A DNA stretch of 64,000 nt from Arthrobacter sp. NicSoilB8 (GTDB taxonomy: Bacteria; Actinomycetota; Actinomycetes; Actinomycetales; Micrococcaceae), in NCBI RefSeq assembly GCF_019977355.1, contig NZ_AP024655.1, positions 3,286,001 to 3,350,000 on the forward strand. Direction: 5' to 3'. How positions within the stretch are numbered: position 1 is the first letter of the stretch; every line of letters begins with the position of its first letter. The notes under the pieces were generated by a model. It searched no databases and was not told the origin of the DNA. It worked only from the letters and a program-made list of their open reading frames with translations. Shown here piece by piece: positions 50,294 through 59,253 of this stretch. The position numbers were made by a program, and so were the translations under genes.

Positions 50294-51468
50294 GCGTCCG
50301 CCTTTTCCGCCGGGGACCCCAGGGTGCTGGCATCCAAAACAAAACGGTACTTCACGTCGCCCGCCACCATGCGGTCGTAGGCTTCGTTGAGCTGGTCTGC
50401 CCCCACCACCTCGACGTCGGACACCACGCCGTGCTCGGCGCAGAAGTCCAGCATCTCCTGGGTCTCGGCGATGCCGCCGATCAGCGACCCCGCGTACGCG
50501 ATCCGGCGCCGGATCAGCGCGCCGGGATTGACGGGAGGCATCGCTTCCGAGGGCAGGCCCAGCTGGAACAGCGCGCCGTCCAGGCGCAGCGTGCGGAAGT
50601 ACGGGTTGAGGTCGTGCGGCGCGGCGACGGTGTCGATGATGACGTCGATGCTGCGGTTCGCGGCCTCCATCGCGGCCGGGTCGGTGGAGAGGATAACGTC
50701 GTCGGCGCCCAGCTCGCGGGCCGCGGCGAACTTCTTCTCCGAGGTGGTGAAGACCTTGACTTCGGCACCCATGGCCTTGGCGATCTTAACGGCCATGTGG
50801 CCGAGACCGCCGAGACCGACGACGCCGACCACGTCGCCTTCCTCAACTTCAAAGTGGTTCAGGGGCGAGTACGTGGTGATGCCGGCGCACAGCAGGGGTG
50901 CGGCCGCGGCGGGGTCCAGGCTCTCCGGCACGCGCAGGACATAGTTGCGGTCCACGACGATCGACGTCGAGTAGCCGCCCTGCGTGATGGCGCCGTCATT
51001 GCGGGGATCCTTGGCCCCGTACGTTCCCACCATTCCGTTTTCGCAGTACTGCTCGAGGCCGTCCAGGCAGCTGTCGCATTCGCGGCAGGAATCCACCATG
51101 CAACCCACGCCCACGCGCTCACCCACCGTGAAGTCGTCCACGCCGGAACCGAGCCGGCTGACCCGGCCGACGATCTCATGGCCCGGGATCAGGGGGTAGG
51201 TGTCGCCGCCCCATTCGCCGCGGGTGGCGTGCACGTCAGAGTGGCACAGTCCGCAGAATTCGATGGCGATCTCAATGTCGTCCGCCTTGGGCGCCCGGCG
51301 GGACACCGTCAAAGGAACGAGTCCGCTGTCCGGTGAGGTGGCACCGTAGGCGGCGGCCAGGGTCGGTCCGGCGGTCTGCGCGACTTTGTCGGCGGTGGTG
51401 TGCGAGGTGGCGTCGGGTTCCGGCAGCGGCTTGGCCAGGGGCGGGGGTACAGGGCGTCCAGGTGTCAT
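50290..51468 (-). CDS. zinc-dependent alcohol dehydrogenase (cinnamyl-alcohol dehydrogenase/AdhC type)
   Basis: 392 residues; an N-terminal 40-residue Pro/Ala-rich extension precedes the GroES-like domain. Catalytic zinc ligands Cys in GLCHSDVHATRGEWGG and GHEIVG; structural zinc in CRECDSCLDGLEQYC. Rossmann fold GVVGLGGLGHMAVKIAKAMG. The subfamily reduces aliphatic and aromatic aldehydes, usually with NADP(H). Confidence 0.88.
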   Translation of the reverse strand: MTPGRPVPPPLAKPLPEPDATSHTTADKVAQTAGPTLAAAYGATSPDSGLVPLTVSRRAPKADDIEIAIEFCGLCHSDVHATRGEWGGDTYPLIPGHEIVGRVSRLGSGVDDFTVGERVGVGCMVDSCRECDSCLDGLEQYCENGMVGTYGAKDPRNDGAITQGGYSTSIVVDRNYVLRVPESLDPAAAAPLLCAGITTYSPLNHFEVEEGDVVGVVGLGGLGHMAVKIAKAMGAEVKVFTTSEKKFAAARELGADDVILSTDPAAMEAANRSIDVIIDTVAAPHDLNPYFRTLRLDGALFQLGLPSEAMPPVNPGALIRRRIAYAGSLIGGIAETQEMLDFCAEHGVVSDVEVVGADQLNEAYDRMVAGDVKYRFVLDASTLGSPAEKADA

Positions 51469-51868
51469 ACGTCGACGCTACCCCCGGTCCCGGCGTCTGT
51501 TCCACTTTGGAGCCCCACGCCACACTGCTGGCACGCGCATCGGCCGCCGCGCGCCCGGGTCCCGGGGTCCGCGTGCCGGAGCCCGCGAGGGGCCCGCGTG
51601 CAGGGGTCCGCGAGGGGCCCGCGTGCAGGGGTCCTTCGGAAGCCTGCACAAACTCTGACGCTCCCAAGGCATTCAGCTGCTGCGGGATCCCCTTACGGAT
51701 ACGGGTTCATTGTTGTTAGCGCGGCACTACAACTATCTGGACTTCGTCCCCGTGGAGAATCTCTGCCGGGCAGCTTCCTCGGGGGTTGGGAACGCTGGAC
51801 TGATGGCGCACATACTCTGCGACGCCGTGCTCCGGCCGCACTCGAACCAGCCGGTGCGCGCACGGGCA
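51469..51868. other. 400-nt gap between the alcohol dehydrogenase and rhodanese genes
   Basis: Holds a 25-bp GC-rich tandem duplication (51583-51632), then less GC-rich sequence. A plus-strand frame at roughly 51656-51876 can be read (NYLDFVPVENLCRA and further) and could be a decayed gene fragment, but I cannot place it in a family. No tRNA or complete gene seen. Confidence 0.4.
51583..51632. repeat. 25-bp tandem duplication upstream of the alcohol dehydrogenase
   Basis: Two exact 25-bp copies (51583-51607 and 51608-51632), each containing CCGCGAGGGGCCCGCGTGCA, preceded by a partial diverged copy from about 51567. Confidence 0.85.
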
Positions 51869-52741
51869 CTAGTTTGACGCCGCGTCCTCGCCGTACGGTT
51901 GCGGCCCGGTGACGACGTCGTTCGAGACACCGTGGCACCATTCCGAAAACGAGCCCGGGTACAAGGCGGCGGAGAAGCCGGCGATCTCCAGGGCTGCGAT
52001 TTCGTGGGCGGCGGTCACTCCGGAACCGCAGTACACGGCGGTGGGGACACCGGCCCGGTAACCGAGCAGCTCGAACCGTTGCCGCAGTTCTTCCGGAGCC
52101 AGAAACCGCCCGTCCGCCTGCAAATTGCCGGTGGTGGGTGCACTGACAGCGCCCGGAATGTGGCCGGCGCGAGGATCCACCGGTTCGAATTCTCCGCGGT
52201 ACCGCTCCCCCGCCCGGGCATCGAGAAGCAGCCCCTGCTGAGCCCAGGAAGCTGCCTGTCCGGCGTCGATCGCGGGCATGTCACCCTCGGACAGGGTGAC
52301 ATTTCCGGGCGCGGGCTGTTCGGCTCCCGCGGCCAGCTCGAAACCGGCGGCACGCCAGGCGGCAAGGCCGCCGTCGAGCAGGTGGACGGGACGGACACCG
52401 GCATTGCGCAGCATCCACCACAGCCGGGCGGCAGCCATGTTGCCGCTGTCGTCGTACGCCACCACGGTGTCGCCGTCGTTGATGCCCCAGCGCCGCGCGG
52501 ACTCCTGGAACTGCTCCAGCGTCGGCAACGGATGCCGTCCGCGGCTCGGTTCCGCGGGTCCGGCGAGTTCAGTGGCGAGGTCCACGAAGACGGCTCCGGG
52601 AATGTGTTCGCGCACATAGTGGTCATGCCCATGGGGGTCACCCAGCGCCCAGCGAACATCGAGGAGCGCTGTGCGCGGTCCATTTTCGCGGGCGCCGTCC
52701 AGTTGGTCCTTCAGGGCAGCTGCATCGATGAGGGTGTCCAT
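51869..52741 (-). CDS. thiosulfate/3-mercaptopyruvate sulfurtransferase (two-domain rhodanese)
   Basis: 290 residues. Inactive N-terminal rhodanese domain (LLDVRWALGDPHGHDHYVREHIPGAVFVDL) and catalytic C-terminal domain with the loop YCGSGVTAAHE (Cys near residue 238). The CGSGVT loop is nearer 3-mercaptopyruvate sulfurtransferases. It moves sulfane sulfur to thiol or cyanide acceptors. Divergent from the Cds1-like gene only 49 nt away, which supports a shared cysteine/sulfide role. Confidence 0.92.
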   Translation of the reverse strand: MDTLIDAAALKDQLDGARENGPRTALLDVRWALGDPHGHDHYVREHIPGAVFVDLATELAGPAEPSRGRHPLPTLEQFQESARRWGINDGDTVVAYDDSGNMAAARLWWMLRNAGVRPVHLLDGGLAAWRAAGFELAAGAEQPAPGNVTLSEGDMPAIDAGQAASWAQQGLLLDARAGERYRGEFEPVDPRAGHIPGAVSAPTTGNLQADGRFLAPEELRQRFELLGYRAGVPTAVYCGSGVTAAHEIAALEIAGFSAALYPGSFSEWCHGVSNDVVTGPQPYGEDAASN

Positions 52742-52778
52742 GCGCCCACTCTATCTTCGCCCGTCCTGCCGTCCCCGG

Positions 52779-52784
52779 TAGGCT
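52779..52784 (+). promoter_or_regulatory. -10 element of a leaderless Cds1-like transcript
   Basis: TAGGCT with six bases to the GTG start at 52791: the spacing expected for transcription beginning at the start codon itself. No Shine-Dalgarno is present. Confidence 0.5.
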
Positions 52785-52790
52785 GTAGCG

Positions 52791-53942
52791 GTGAACACCG
52801 CGCACCAGCAGGACCGGGCCTGGGCCGACGAGGCCGTCCGCCGGATCAATGCCGAAAACAACCGGTCTGCCGACACCCATCTGTATTCGGTCCCGCTTCC
52901 CGAGCACTGGGGTGTGCAGCTGTACCTGAAGGACGAGTCCACGCACCGCACGGGCAGCCTCAAGCACCGGCTGGCACGTTCGCTGTTCCTTTTCGGCCTC
53001 GTCAACGGCTGGATCCGGGAAGGCACCACGATCGTTGAGGCCTCCAGCGGCAGCACCGCCGTCTCCGAGGCCTATTTTGCGCAGCTGCTGGGACTGCCCT
53101 TCATCGCGGTGATGACACGGACCACCAGCCGGGAAAAGATCGCCCTGATCGAACAGTTCGGTGGGTCCTGCCACCTGGTGGACCACGCCTCCGAGGTCTA
53201 CGAGGCGGCCGCGGACCTGGCCGGCAGCACCGGCGGCCACTACATGGACCAGTTCACGTACGCCGAGAGGGCCACGGACTGGCGCGGGAACAACAACATC
53301 GCCGAGTCGATCTTCGGCCAGCTGGCGATGGAGGAGCATCCGGTTCCCCGCTGGGTAGTGGTCGGGGCCGGCACCGGCGGGACCAGCGCCACGATCGGAC
53401 GCTACCTGCGCTATCACCGCCATGAGACGAGGCTCGCCGTCGTCGATCCGGAGAATTCCGCGTTCTTTCCGGGCTGGGAGGCCAGCCAGTCCGGCGGCGG
53501 GACACCCGCCGCAGGCGGGACAATCACAGACGGGACAATCACAGGGGCGACAACTAGAGGCGGGACGGCTGCCGGACTGCCGTCCCGCATCGAGGGCATT
53601 GGCCGGCCGCGGATGGAGCCGAGTTTTGTGCCCGCCGTGATTGACCACATGATTCAGGTTCCGGACGCCGCGTCCGTGGCGGCCATGCGGCACCTCAGGG
53701 AGCACGCCGGTCTGCACGCCGGCCCGTCGACCGGCACCAACCTTTGGGGCGTGTGGCAGCTCATCGCAGGAATGATCGCCGAGGGCCGCCGGGGCAGTGT
53801 TGTGTCGCTGATGTGCGACGCCGGGGACCGCTACGCCGGGAACTATTACAACCCGGAGTGGCTGGCAGCCCAGGGCCTGGATCCGGAACCGCACGAGGCC
53901 GTGCTCCGCGAGTTCTTCACGAGCGGAGTCTGGCCGGCCTAA
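52791..53942 (+). CDS. PLP-dependent cysteine synthase-fold enzyme, Cds1-like L-cysteine desulfhydrase
   Basis: 383 residues from GTG. Fold type II PLP enzyme: the Schiff-base Lys is in [15 protein letters not shown], followed by [15 protein letters not shown] and the phosphate loop [16 protein letters not shown]. The family includes M. tuberculosis Cds1 (Rv3684), which turns cysteine into sulfide, pyruvate and ammonia. A 20-residue Gly/Thr-rich insert ([20 protein letters not shown]) encoded by 15-bp repeats sits after FFPGWEAS, probably on a surface loop. Divergent from the rhodanese. Confidence 0.85.
   Translation: MNTAHQQDRAWADEAVRRINAENNRSADTHLYSVPLPEHWGVQLYLKDESTHRTGSLKHRLARSLFLFGLVNGWIREGTTIVEASSGSTAVSEAYFAQLLGLPFIAVMTRTTSREKIALIEQFGGSCHLVDHASEVYEAAADLAGSTGGHYMDQFTYAERATDWRGNNNIAESIFGQLAMEEHPVPRWVVVGAGTGGTSATIGRYLRYHRHETRLAVVDPENSAFFPGWEASQSGGGTPAAGGTITDGTITGATTRGGTAAGLPSRIEGIGRPRMEPSFVPAVIDHMIQVPDAASVAAMRHLREHAGLHAGPSTGTNLWGVWQLIAGMIAEGRRGSVVSLMCDAGDRYAGNYYNPEWLAAQGLDPEPHEAVLREFFTSGVWPA
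53515..53574. repeat. 15-bp in-frame tandem repeat in the Cds1-like gene
   Basis: Four 15-bp units (GCGGGACAATCACAG, ACGGGACAATCACAG, GGGCGACAACTAGAG, GCGGGACGGCTGCCG), preceded by a further diverged unit. Together they add pentapeptides [20 protein letters not shown]. Confidence 0.8.
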
Positions 53943-53945
53943 GCC

Positions 53946-53973
53946 GCCAGTTGGCTAAAGCCAGTTGGCTAAA
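53946..53973. repeat. 14-bp duplication containing the MBL hydrolase stop codon
   Basis: GCCAGTTGGCTAAA twice in tandem (53946-53959, 53960-53973). The minus-strand stop TAG of the MBL gene is in the second copy; the first copy repeats it downstream. Confidence 0.85.
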
Positions 53974-54625
53974 CCTCCACGGAGTCGCCGCTGGAAAGGT
54001 GCCGGTACTCGGTGCCGTACTTGGCGCCGATCCGCGTCACGTGCCCTTCCACCAGGCCGCGGCCCATCTCGTTCAGGAGCGCGTCGTGGATCGGGAAAGC
54101 CTGCGGCGCTCGGACGCCGATCACGAAGTCCACCACCTCGCCCACTTTGTTCCACGGGGCGTGAATGGGCACAAGCAGCGTCCGGACCTCAACGCCGTCG
54201 GGAATGGCGAAGGAGTCCCCGGGGTGGTAGACGTTCCCATCCACAAGGTAGCCGACGTTTGCCACCACGGGAATCTGCGGGTGAATGAGGGCATGCTGGC
54301 CGCCATAGGTCCGGACCGCGAAGCCCGCGGTTTCAAATTCCTCGCCCGCGGCCGCCGCATGGATGCGGCTTCCGGCGTCGGGAGCCTTGCTGCGGAGCGC
54401 GGCAGCCACTGCCTCCGGGGCGAATAACTCAAGGGCCGTGTTGGACTGCAGCGCCGCGGCGACGGCGTCGACGTCCACGTGGTCGGCGTGCTCGTGGGTG
54501 ATCAGCACGGACTGCGCTCCGGCCAGGGCCTGATCCGTCTCCGAGAATGTGCCCGGGTCGAACACCAGCACCCGTCCGTCCTTCTCGAGGCGGACACAGG
54601 CGTGCGTGAATTTGGTCAGCTTCAT
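53969..54625 (-). CDS. MBL-fold metallohydrolase (UlaG/YtkL-like)
   Basis: 218 residues. Metallo-beta-lactamase fold: THACVRLEKDGRVLVFDPG at the N-terminus, metal motif THEHADHVD near residue 45, further ligands in VYHPGDSF and PIHDALLNE. Related to UlaG/YtkL and phosphodiesterase-like hydrolases; substrate unknown. Divergent from zur. Confidence 0.85.
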   Translation of the reverse strand: MKLTKFTHACVRLEKDGRVLVFDPGTFSETDQALAGAQSVLITHEHADHVDVDAVAAALQSNTALELFAPEAVAAALRSKAPDAGSRIHAAAAGEEFETAGFAVRTYGGQHALIHPQIPVVANVGYLVDGNVYHPGDSFAIPDGVEVRTLLVPIHAPWNKVGEVVDFVIGVRAPQAFPIHDALLNEMGRGLVEGHVTRIGAKYGTEYRHLSSGDSVEV

Positions 54626-54755
54626 CCGGCCAGCCTAGGCAACGGCAGTCACGGTGTCCACGGAGCTCTGCCGGCGATCCCGCACGCTGGTAATCTTGGA
54701 CATTGCCACCACCTCGGCGGGTCCCACCCGCGAAACCTAAGATGAAGCGAGTTCC

Positions 54756-55220
54756 ATGATGTCCCAGGGCGCCACCGCCGGCAGCAGCCGGAGTCCGGCC
54801 TCGGCGCCCGCGCAGGGCAAGGAGCAGCGCGTCACCAAGCAGCGTCTCGCCGTCAGCGCCGCCCTCGACGATCTCGCGGACTTTGTCAGCACCCAGGAAT
54901 TGCACCGCATCCTCCACGAGCGTGGCACGGCCGTGTCCCTCGCCACGTCCTACCGCATCCTGCAGTCACTCGCCGACGACGGGCTGGTGGATGTCCTGCG
55001 CAACGCCGACGGCGAGGCGGTGTACCGGCGCTGCGCCGTCACCGGGCACCACCATCACCTGCTGTGCCGCAACTGCGGCAAGGCCGTGGAAGTGGAAGCC
55101 CCGGCGGTGGAAGCCTGGGCCGCGCGGATCGCGAAAGAGCACGGCTTCACCGCGGTGGAGCACACCGTGGAAATCTTCGGGTTGTGCCCCGAATGCACGG
55201 CGTTGCAGGCCGGCCGCTAG
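54756..55220 (+). CDS. zur: Fur family zinc uptake regulator
   Basis: 154 residues (ATG at 54756 or 54759). The N-terminal 25 residues are a polar extension. Winged HTH ALDDLADFVSTQELHRIL...VSLATSYRILQSLADDGLVDVL. Metal ligands in GHHHHLLCRNCGKAVEVE and the C-terminal CPEC structural zinc pair. Zur with Zn(II) represses zinc uptake genes; the znuACB operon is next to it in convergent orientation. TAAGAT at 54738-54743 is a plausible -10, giving a very short leader. Confidence 0.88.
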   Translation: MMSQGATAGSSRSPASAPAQGKEQRVTKQRLAVSAALDDLADFVSTQELHRILHERGTAVSLATSYRILQSLADDGLVDVLRNADGEAVYRRCAVTGHHHHLLCRNCGKAVEVEAPAVEAWAARIAKEHGFTAVEHTVEIFGLCPECTALQAGR

Positions 55221-55270
55221 CCGAGGCCGCGGAAATTCCCCTGCTTTGACGTCGCGACGCCGGAATGCAC

Positions 55271-55293
55271 CGGCGGGTCGCAGGGACCCGCCG
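55271..55293. terminator. hairpin between convergent zur and znuB
   Basis: CGGCGGGTC (55271-55279) / GACCCGCCG (55285-55293), loop GCAGG. 51 nt after the zur stop and 77 nt beyond the znuB stop. No T-tract. Confidence 0.5.
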
Positions 55294-55369
55294 TCGGCCG
55301 CCGCCAAACATGGGGAGATTACGCCGCCCAGACGCCGGGGCGGGGCCCGACAAGGCAACCGGGGAGGCC

Positions 55370-56251
55370 TTAGGCAGCGGCCGCCGGCAGGATCCGGCCG
55401 TTGAGCCCCCGCTTGGCCCGGGCGCCGCCGATCATGCGGCAGGCCACGTAGATCAGGAAAGACAGCGTGGTCACGTAGGGGCTGATCGGCAGCCGGCCGC
55501 CGAGCGCCAGCAGGATCCCGCCCACGGTGGCGGTCATGGCGAAGACGATGCTCAACGTCACCACCAGCCGCGGCGAGGACGTGACCCGCATGGCGGCCGC
55601 CGCCGGCGTGATCAGGAGGGCCAGGACCAGCAGGGCGCCCACAATCTGGATGGACAGCGCCACGCTGATGCCCAGCAGCACCATGAACCCAAGGGCCAGT
55701 GCCCGCACCGGCACGCCGCGGGCGGTGGCGACGTCGGGGTCCACACTGGCGAAGGTCAGCGGCCGCCAGATCGCGACCAGCGCCACCATCACCACCACCG
55801 CGGCGACCGCGAGGACCTGCAGCTGGACGGTCCCGACGGACACGATCTGCCCGGTCAGCAGGCCGAACTTGTTGGCCGCCCGGCCCTCATACAGGGACAG
55901 GAACAGGATGCCCAGGCCCAGCCCGAAGGGCATGATGACGCCGATGATTGAGTTCTTGTCCCGCGCGCGGACCCCCATGACGCCCAGCACCAGGGCCGCG
56001 ATGACCGATCCGGCCAGTGAGCCGAGGACGATGTTCGCGCCGATCAGCAGCGCGAACGCCGCCCCGGCAAAGGACAGTTCCGAGATTCCGTGGACCGCGA
56101 AGGCGAGGTCGCGTTTCATCACGAAGGTGCCCATCAGGCCGCCGAGCAGCCCGAGGACGGCGCCGGCCCAGATCGAGTTCTGCACCAGGACCAGCAGCTC
56201 GCCGTAGTTCTCGAAGTTGAAAATTGAATGCAGCAGGTTGCCCAGGTCCAT
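55370..56251 (-). CDS. znuB: zinc ABC transporter permease
   Basis: 293 residues, seven to eight membrane helices (ABC-3 family): GAVLGLLGGLMGTFVMKRDLAFAVHGISELSFAGAAFALL, GVMGVRARDKNSIIGVIM. Forms the membrane channel for ZnuA-delivered metal. It starts at the base after the znuC stop. Confidence 0.9.
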   Translation of the reverse strand: MDLGNLLHSIFNFENYGELLVLVQNSIWAGAVLGLLGGLMGTFVMKRDLAFAVHGISELSFAGAAFALLIGANIVLGSLAGSVIAALVLGVMGVRARDKNSIIGVIMPFGLGLGILFLSLYEGRAANKFGLLTGQIVSVGTVQLQVLAVAAVVVMVALVAIWRPLTFASVDPDVATARGVPVRALALGFMVLLGISVALSIQIVGALLVLALLITPAAAAMRVTSSPRLVVTLSIVFAMTATVGGILLALGGRLPISPYVTTLSFLIYVACRMIGGARAKRGLNGRILPAAAA

Positions 56252-57067
56252 TTAGCCCATCTCCCCTGCGACCGAATGCGCGTCCTGGTGGTGGTGCGTC
56301 GTTGCATCCGGCAGCCCCACGACGATCAGCCGGCCGTTGGTCTGGATGACTTCCACGTGGCTGCCGTACAAATCGGAGAGCACCTCGGTGGTCATGACCT
56401 CGGCAGGCGTGCCCACGCGGAACCGTCCGCCGGCCAGGTACAGGACCCGGTCCACGTAGTCCATGATCGGGTTGATCTCGTGCGTCACGAACACCACGGC
56501 GCTGTCGGCTTCATGGCATTGCTTGTTGATCAGGGCGCTGACGGCCTGCTGGTGCTGAAGGTCCAGGGACAGCAACGGCTCGTCGCACAGCAGCACGTTG
56601 GGATCCGTGGCGAGGGCTTGGGCCACGCGCAGGCGCTGCTGCTCGCCGCCGGAGAGCTGGCCCACCGGCACCTTGGCGTAGTCGCTGGCGCCCACAAGTT
56701 CCAGGAGTTCGTCGACCTTTCGGTTCACCTTCGCGCCGCCCAGGCGGATCCCCCAGCGGTGGCCGTCGACGCCGAGGGCCACGAGGTCACGGGCGCGCAG
56801 GGGCGTGTCGGGGTCGAAGGATTTCTGCTGGGGCACGTAGCCGATCCGGCGGCTGCCCCGCTCAACGGGCCGGCCGTCGAGCACGGCCGTGCCGGTGCTT
56901 AACGCCTGGAGCCCCAGCAGGACCTTCAGGAAGGTGGTCTTGCCGCTGCCGTTGGGACCGAGCACGGCAAAGAATTCACCCGGATTGATGTCCAGGTCCA
57001 GGCCCTCCCACAGTGTCCGCTTGCCGAACGTCAGGGAGGCGCCACGCAGGCTCACTACCGGTGTCAA
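56252..57067 (-). CDS. znuC: zinc ABC transporter ATP-binding protein
   Basis: 271 residues from TTG at 57067. Walker [15 protein letters not shown]-loop VPQQKSF, signature [15 protein letters not shown], Walker [14 protein letters not shown]-loop FVTHEIN. The C-terminus carries a His-rich tail ([12 protein letters not shown]) that could sense zinc. Between znuA (49-nt gap) and znuB. Confidence 0.92.
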   Translation of the reverse strand: MTPVVSLRGASLTFGKRTLWEGLDLDINPGEFFAVLGPNGSGKTTFLKVLLGLQALSTGTAVLDGRPVERGSRRIGYVPQQKSFDPDTPLRARDLVALGVDGHRWGIRLGGAKVNRKVDELLELVGASDYAKVPVGQLSGGEQQRLRVAQALATDPNVLLCDEPLLSLDLQHQQAVSALINKQCHEADSAVVFVTHEINPIMDYVDRVLYLAGGRFRVGTPAEVMTTEVLSDLYGSHVEVIQTNGRLIVVGLPDATTHHHQDAHSVAGEMG

Positions 57068-57116
57068 ATGAGGTGTCCTCGATTTTCTGCGGAGACTGCT
57101 GCTCCTGCTGGTGCGA

Positions 57117-58076
57117 TCATCCTAGGGCCTTGCTGATGCTCTCAACGTTCCCGGTCATCCACTGCACGTAGGACTGGCCGTCCGGGAGGGTTTCGCTGAA
57201 GTTCACCACCGGGACGCCGGCGGTCTTGGCGGCGTTCTTCAGCGCCACCGTCTGCGGTCCCTCGGTCTGGGTATTGTAGGCCAGCAGCCGGACGCCACGG
57301 GATGCCACAAGATCGACGGCTGCCTTGAGCACGGCCGGCGGGACGTCGGCGTCCTCCTCGATCGCGGCCGTGTACTCGGCCGGGGTCTCATTCTCCAGTC
57401 CCGCATCCTCGAGCAGGTAGAGCGGCACCGGCTCGGTGACGGCCACGGGCGTGTGGCCTGCCGAGGCCTTGATGGCGGCGAGCTTGGCTTCCAGGCCGCC
57501 CAGCGAGTCCTTGAAGGCCGCCGCATTGCGCCGGAAGGTCTCCGCCGAGCCCGGTTCCAGGGCACCCAGCTTGTCGGCGACGGCGTCCGCGAGGCGGGAC
57601 ATGGCCGGCAGGCTGTACCAGACGTGCTCGTTCAGCCCGGCATGTTCGTGGGCGTGGCCGGAGGAATCGGGGCTCGCCGCTGCCGGGCTTTCGGAGGCGA
57701 CGCCGGCGACGTCCACGGCGTTGATGACGCTGCCGCGGTCCAGCCCGGTGTCGGTCGCCAGCGTGTCGATGAAGGCGTCGTATCCCCCGCCGTTCTCCAC
57801 CACGAGCTCGGCCTTGGACACAGCCAGCTTGTCCTGCGTGGTGGCCTCGTAGGAATGCGGGTCCTGGCTGGTGCGGTTGATGATCGAGCTGACCCGGACC
57901 TTGTCGCCGCCGATGCTGGAGACTATGTCGCCGTAGACGCTGGTGGAGGCGACGACGTCGACGACGCCGTCAGCGGCGGTCCCCCGGGAGCTTCCCGCCG
58001 TCGGGCTGCAGGCCGTGAGCAGGAGGCCTAAGCCGGCAAAACCGGCCAGCATGGCTCGGGCAGCGGGACGACGCAC
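57117..58076 (-). CDS. znuA: zinc ABC transporter substrate-binding lipoprotein
   Basis: 319 residues from GTG with CCGAGG upstream. Lipobox LLTAC (Cys near 23). Metal-binding His in SQDPHSYEATT, a short His-rich loop DSSGHAHEHAGLNEHVWYS, and C-terminal NFSETLPDGQSYVQWM. Cluster A-I metal-binding protein. Zur control is expected: a 41-bp palindrome with a Zur-box-like core lies 52 nt upstream. Confidence 0.92.
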   Translation of the reverse strand: MRRPAARAMLAGFAGLGLLLTACSPTAGSSRGTAADGVVDVVASTSVYGDIVSSIGGDKVRVSSIINRTSQDPHSYEATTQDKLAVSKAELVVENGGGYDAFIDTLATDTGLDRGSVINAVDVAGVASESPAAASPDSSGHAHEHAGLNEHVWYSLPAMSRLADAVADKLGALEPGSAETFRRNAAAFKDSLGGLEAKLAAIKASAGHTPVAVTEPVPLYLLEDAGLENETPAEYTAAIEEDADVPPAVLKAAVDLVASRGVRLLAYNTQTEGPQTVALKNAAKTAGVPVVNFSETLPDGQSYVQWMTGNVESISKALG

Positions 58077-58097
58077 GGAAAACCTCGGATCTGTTAT

Positions 58098-58112
58098 TGA
58101 GAATCAGGAGCA
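58098..58112. promoter_or_regulatory. second, weaker Zur-box-like half site upstream of znuA
   Basis: TGAGAATCAGGAGCA: the first nine bases match a TGAGAATCA half site and the outer CA is retained. 22 nt from the znuA start. Confidence 0.35.
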
Positions 58113-58127
58113 ATAGCAACAGCCCGA

Positions 58128-58168
58128 GTGTATCCCTAAATGGGAATCATTCCTATTTAGGGATACAC
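58128..58168. promoter_or_regulatory. 41-bp near-perfect palindrome upstream of znuA, probable Zur operator
   Basis: The arms 58128-58147 and 58149-58168 are inverse complements except for one position. The core TGGGAATCATTCCTA (58141-58155) matches the actinobacterial Zur pattern TGAnAATCATTnTCA at most positions. It is flanked by extra symmetrical GTGTATCCCTAAA / TTTAGGGATACAC. It is A/T-richer than its surroundings. Confidence 0.75.
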
Positions 58169-58188
58169 GGTGCGCCGCCTCGCCTCCG

Positions 58189-59253
58189 CTACTGGTCCTG
58201 TCCCAGCCTTCGGTAGCCGGTGGCCTGCGTGGCGTCCCGGATTTCGCCGACGAGCTGTTCGATCACGTCTTCCAGGAACAGCACCCCCTGGGTCAGCCCG
58301 TCCGGACCGATCACACGGGCAAGGTGCGAGCCTGTGCGCTGCATGACGGACATGGCCTTCTCGATTTCGTCCTCCATTGCGAGGTTCGCCAGCGACCGGA
58401 TGCGGCTTTCGGCAATCGGCTGGTGATACCCGGCATCCGGAATGGTCAGCACATCCTTGATATGGAGGTACCCGGACAGCATGCCGTCGTCATCGAGCAT
58501 CGGGAAGCGCGAGAACCCGGTCCGGCTCACCGCCTTTTCGAATTCCGCCGGCGTGGTGGCCGCCTTGAGCATGACGAGTTTTCCCAGCGGGACCATCACG
58601 TGGGACGCCGTGTGTTCGGAGAACTCCAGCGCTCCGGTGATGAGCCCGGCGTCGTCGTCCACGAGCCCGTGGCGGGTGGATTCCTGCACGATCGACTGCA
58701 CTTCTTCGAGGGTGAAGGAGGACGTGACCTCATCCTTGGGTTCAATCCGCATGAGTTTCAGGATGTGGTTGGCGGACCAGTTAAGGGCCGCAATCACCGG
58801 CTTCACCATCCGCGCGATGAACATCAGCGGCGGCGCCAGCAGCAGGGCCGCCTTGTCCGCCACAGACACGGAGATGTTCTTGGGCACCATTTCGCCGAAG
58901 GTCACGTGCAGGAACGTCACCACCAGCAGGGCGACCGTGAAGGCCACAATGTCGGCGGCCTCCATCGGGATGCCCGCCGCTTCCAGCGGGACCGCCAGAA
59001 GGTGGTGGATGGCGGGCTCGGCCACCTGCAGGATCAGCAGCGAGCAGACCGTGATGCCGAGCTGGGCGCATGCGAGCATGAGGGAGACGTTTTCCATGGC
59101 CCGAAGCGTGGTCTGCGCGCGCTTGGAACCGGCCTCGGCCAGCGGCTCGATCTGGCTCCGGCGGGCGGACATGACGGCGAACTCAGCCGCCACGAAGAAG
59201 GCGTTGCCGACCAGCAGGACGGCAAGCCAGAGAATTCCGGCCCAGTCGTTCAT
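58189..59253 (-). CDS. CNNM/DUF21 and CBS-domain membrane protein (hemolysin-like)
   Basis: 354 residues. DUF21 transmembrane domain to about residue 150 (AFFVAAEFAVMSARRSQIEPLAE, MVPKNISVSVAD) and a CBS pair at about 210-340. It lacks the C-terminal CorC_HlyC domain of its upstream partner. Family members are linked to Mg2+ or Co2+ export and heavy-metal tolerance. It overlaps the upstream paralogue by 4 nt; such tandem pairs probably form a heteromeric complex. Confidence 0.85.
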   Translation of the reverse strand: MNDWAGILWLAVLLVGNAFFVAAEFAVMSARRSQIEPLAEAGSKRAQTTLRAMENVSLMLACAQLGITVCSLLILQVAEPAIHHLLAVPLEAAGIPMEAADIVAFTVALLVVTFLHVTFGEMVPKNISVSVADKAALLLAPPLMFIARMVKPVIAALNWSANHILKLMRIEPKDEVTSSFTLEEVQSIVQESTRHGLVDDDAGLITGALEFSEHTASHVMVPLGKLVMLKAATTPAEFEKAVSRTGFSRFPMLDDDGMLSGYLHIKDVLTIPDAGYHQPIAESRIRSLANLAMEDEIEKAMSVMQRTGSHLARVIGPDGLTQGVLFLEDVIEQLVGEIRDATQATGYRRLGQDQ

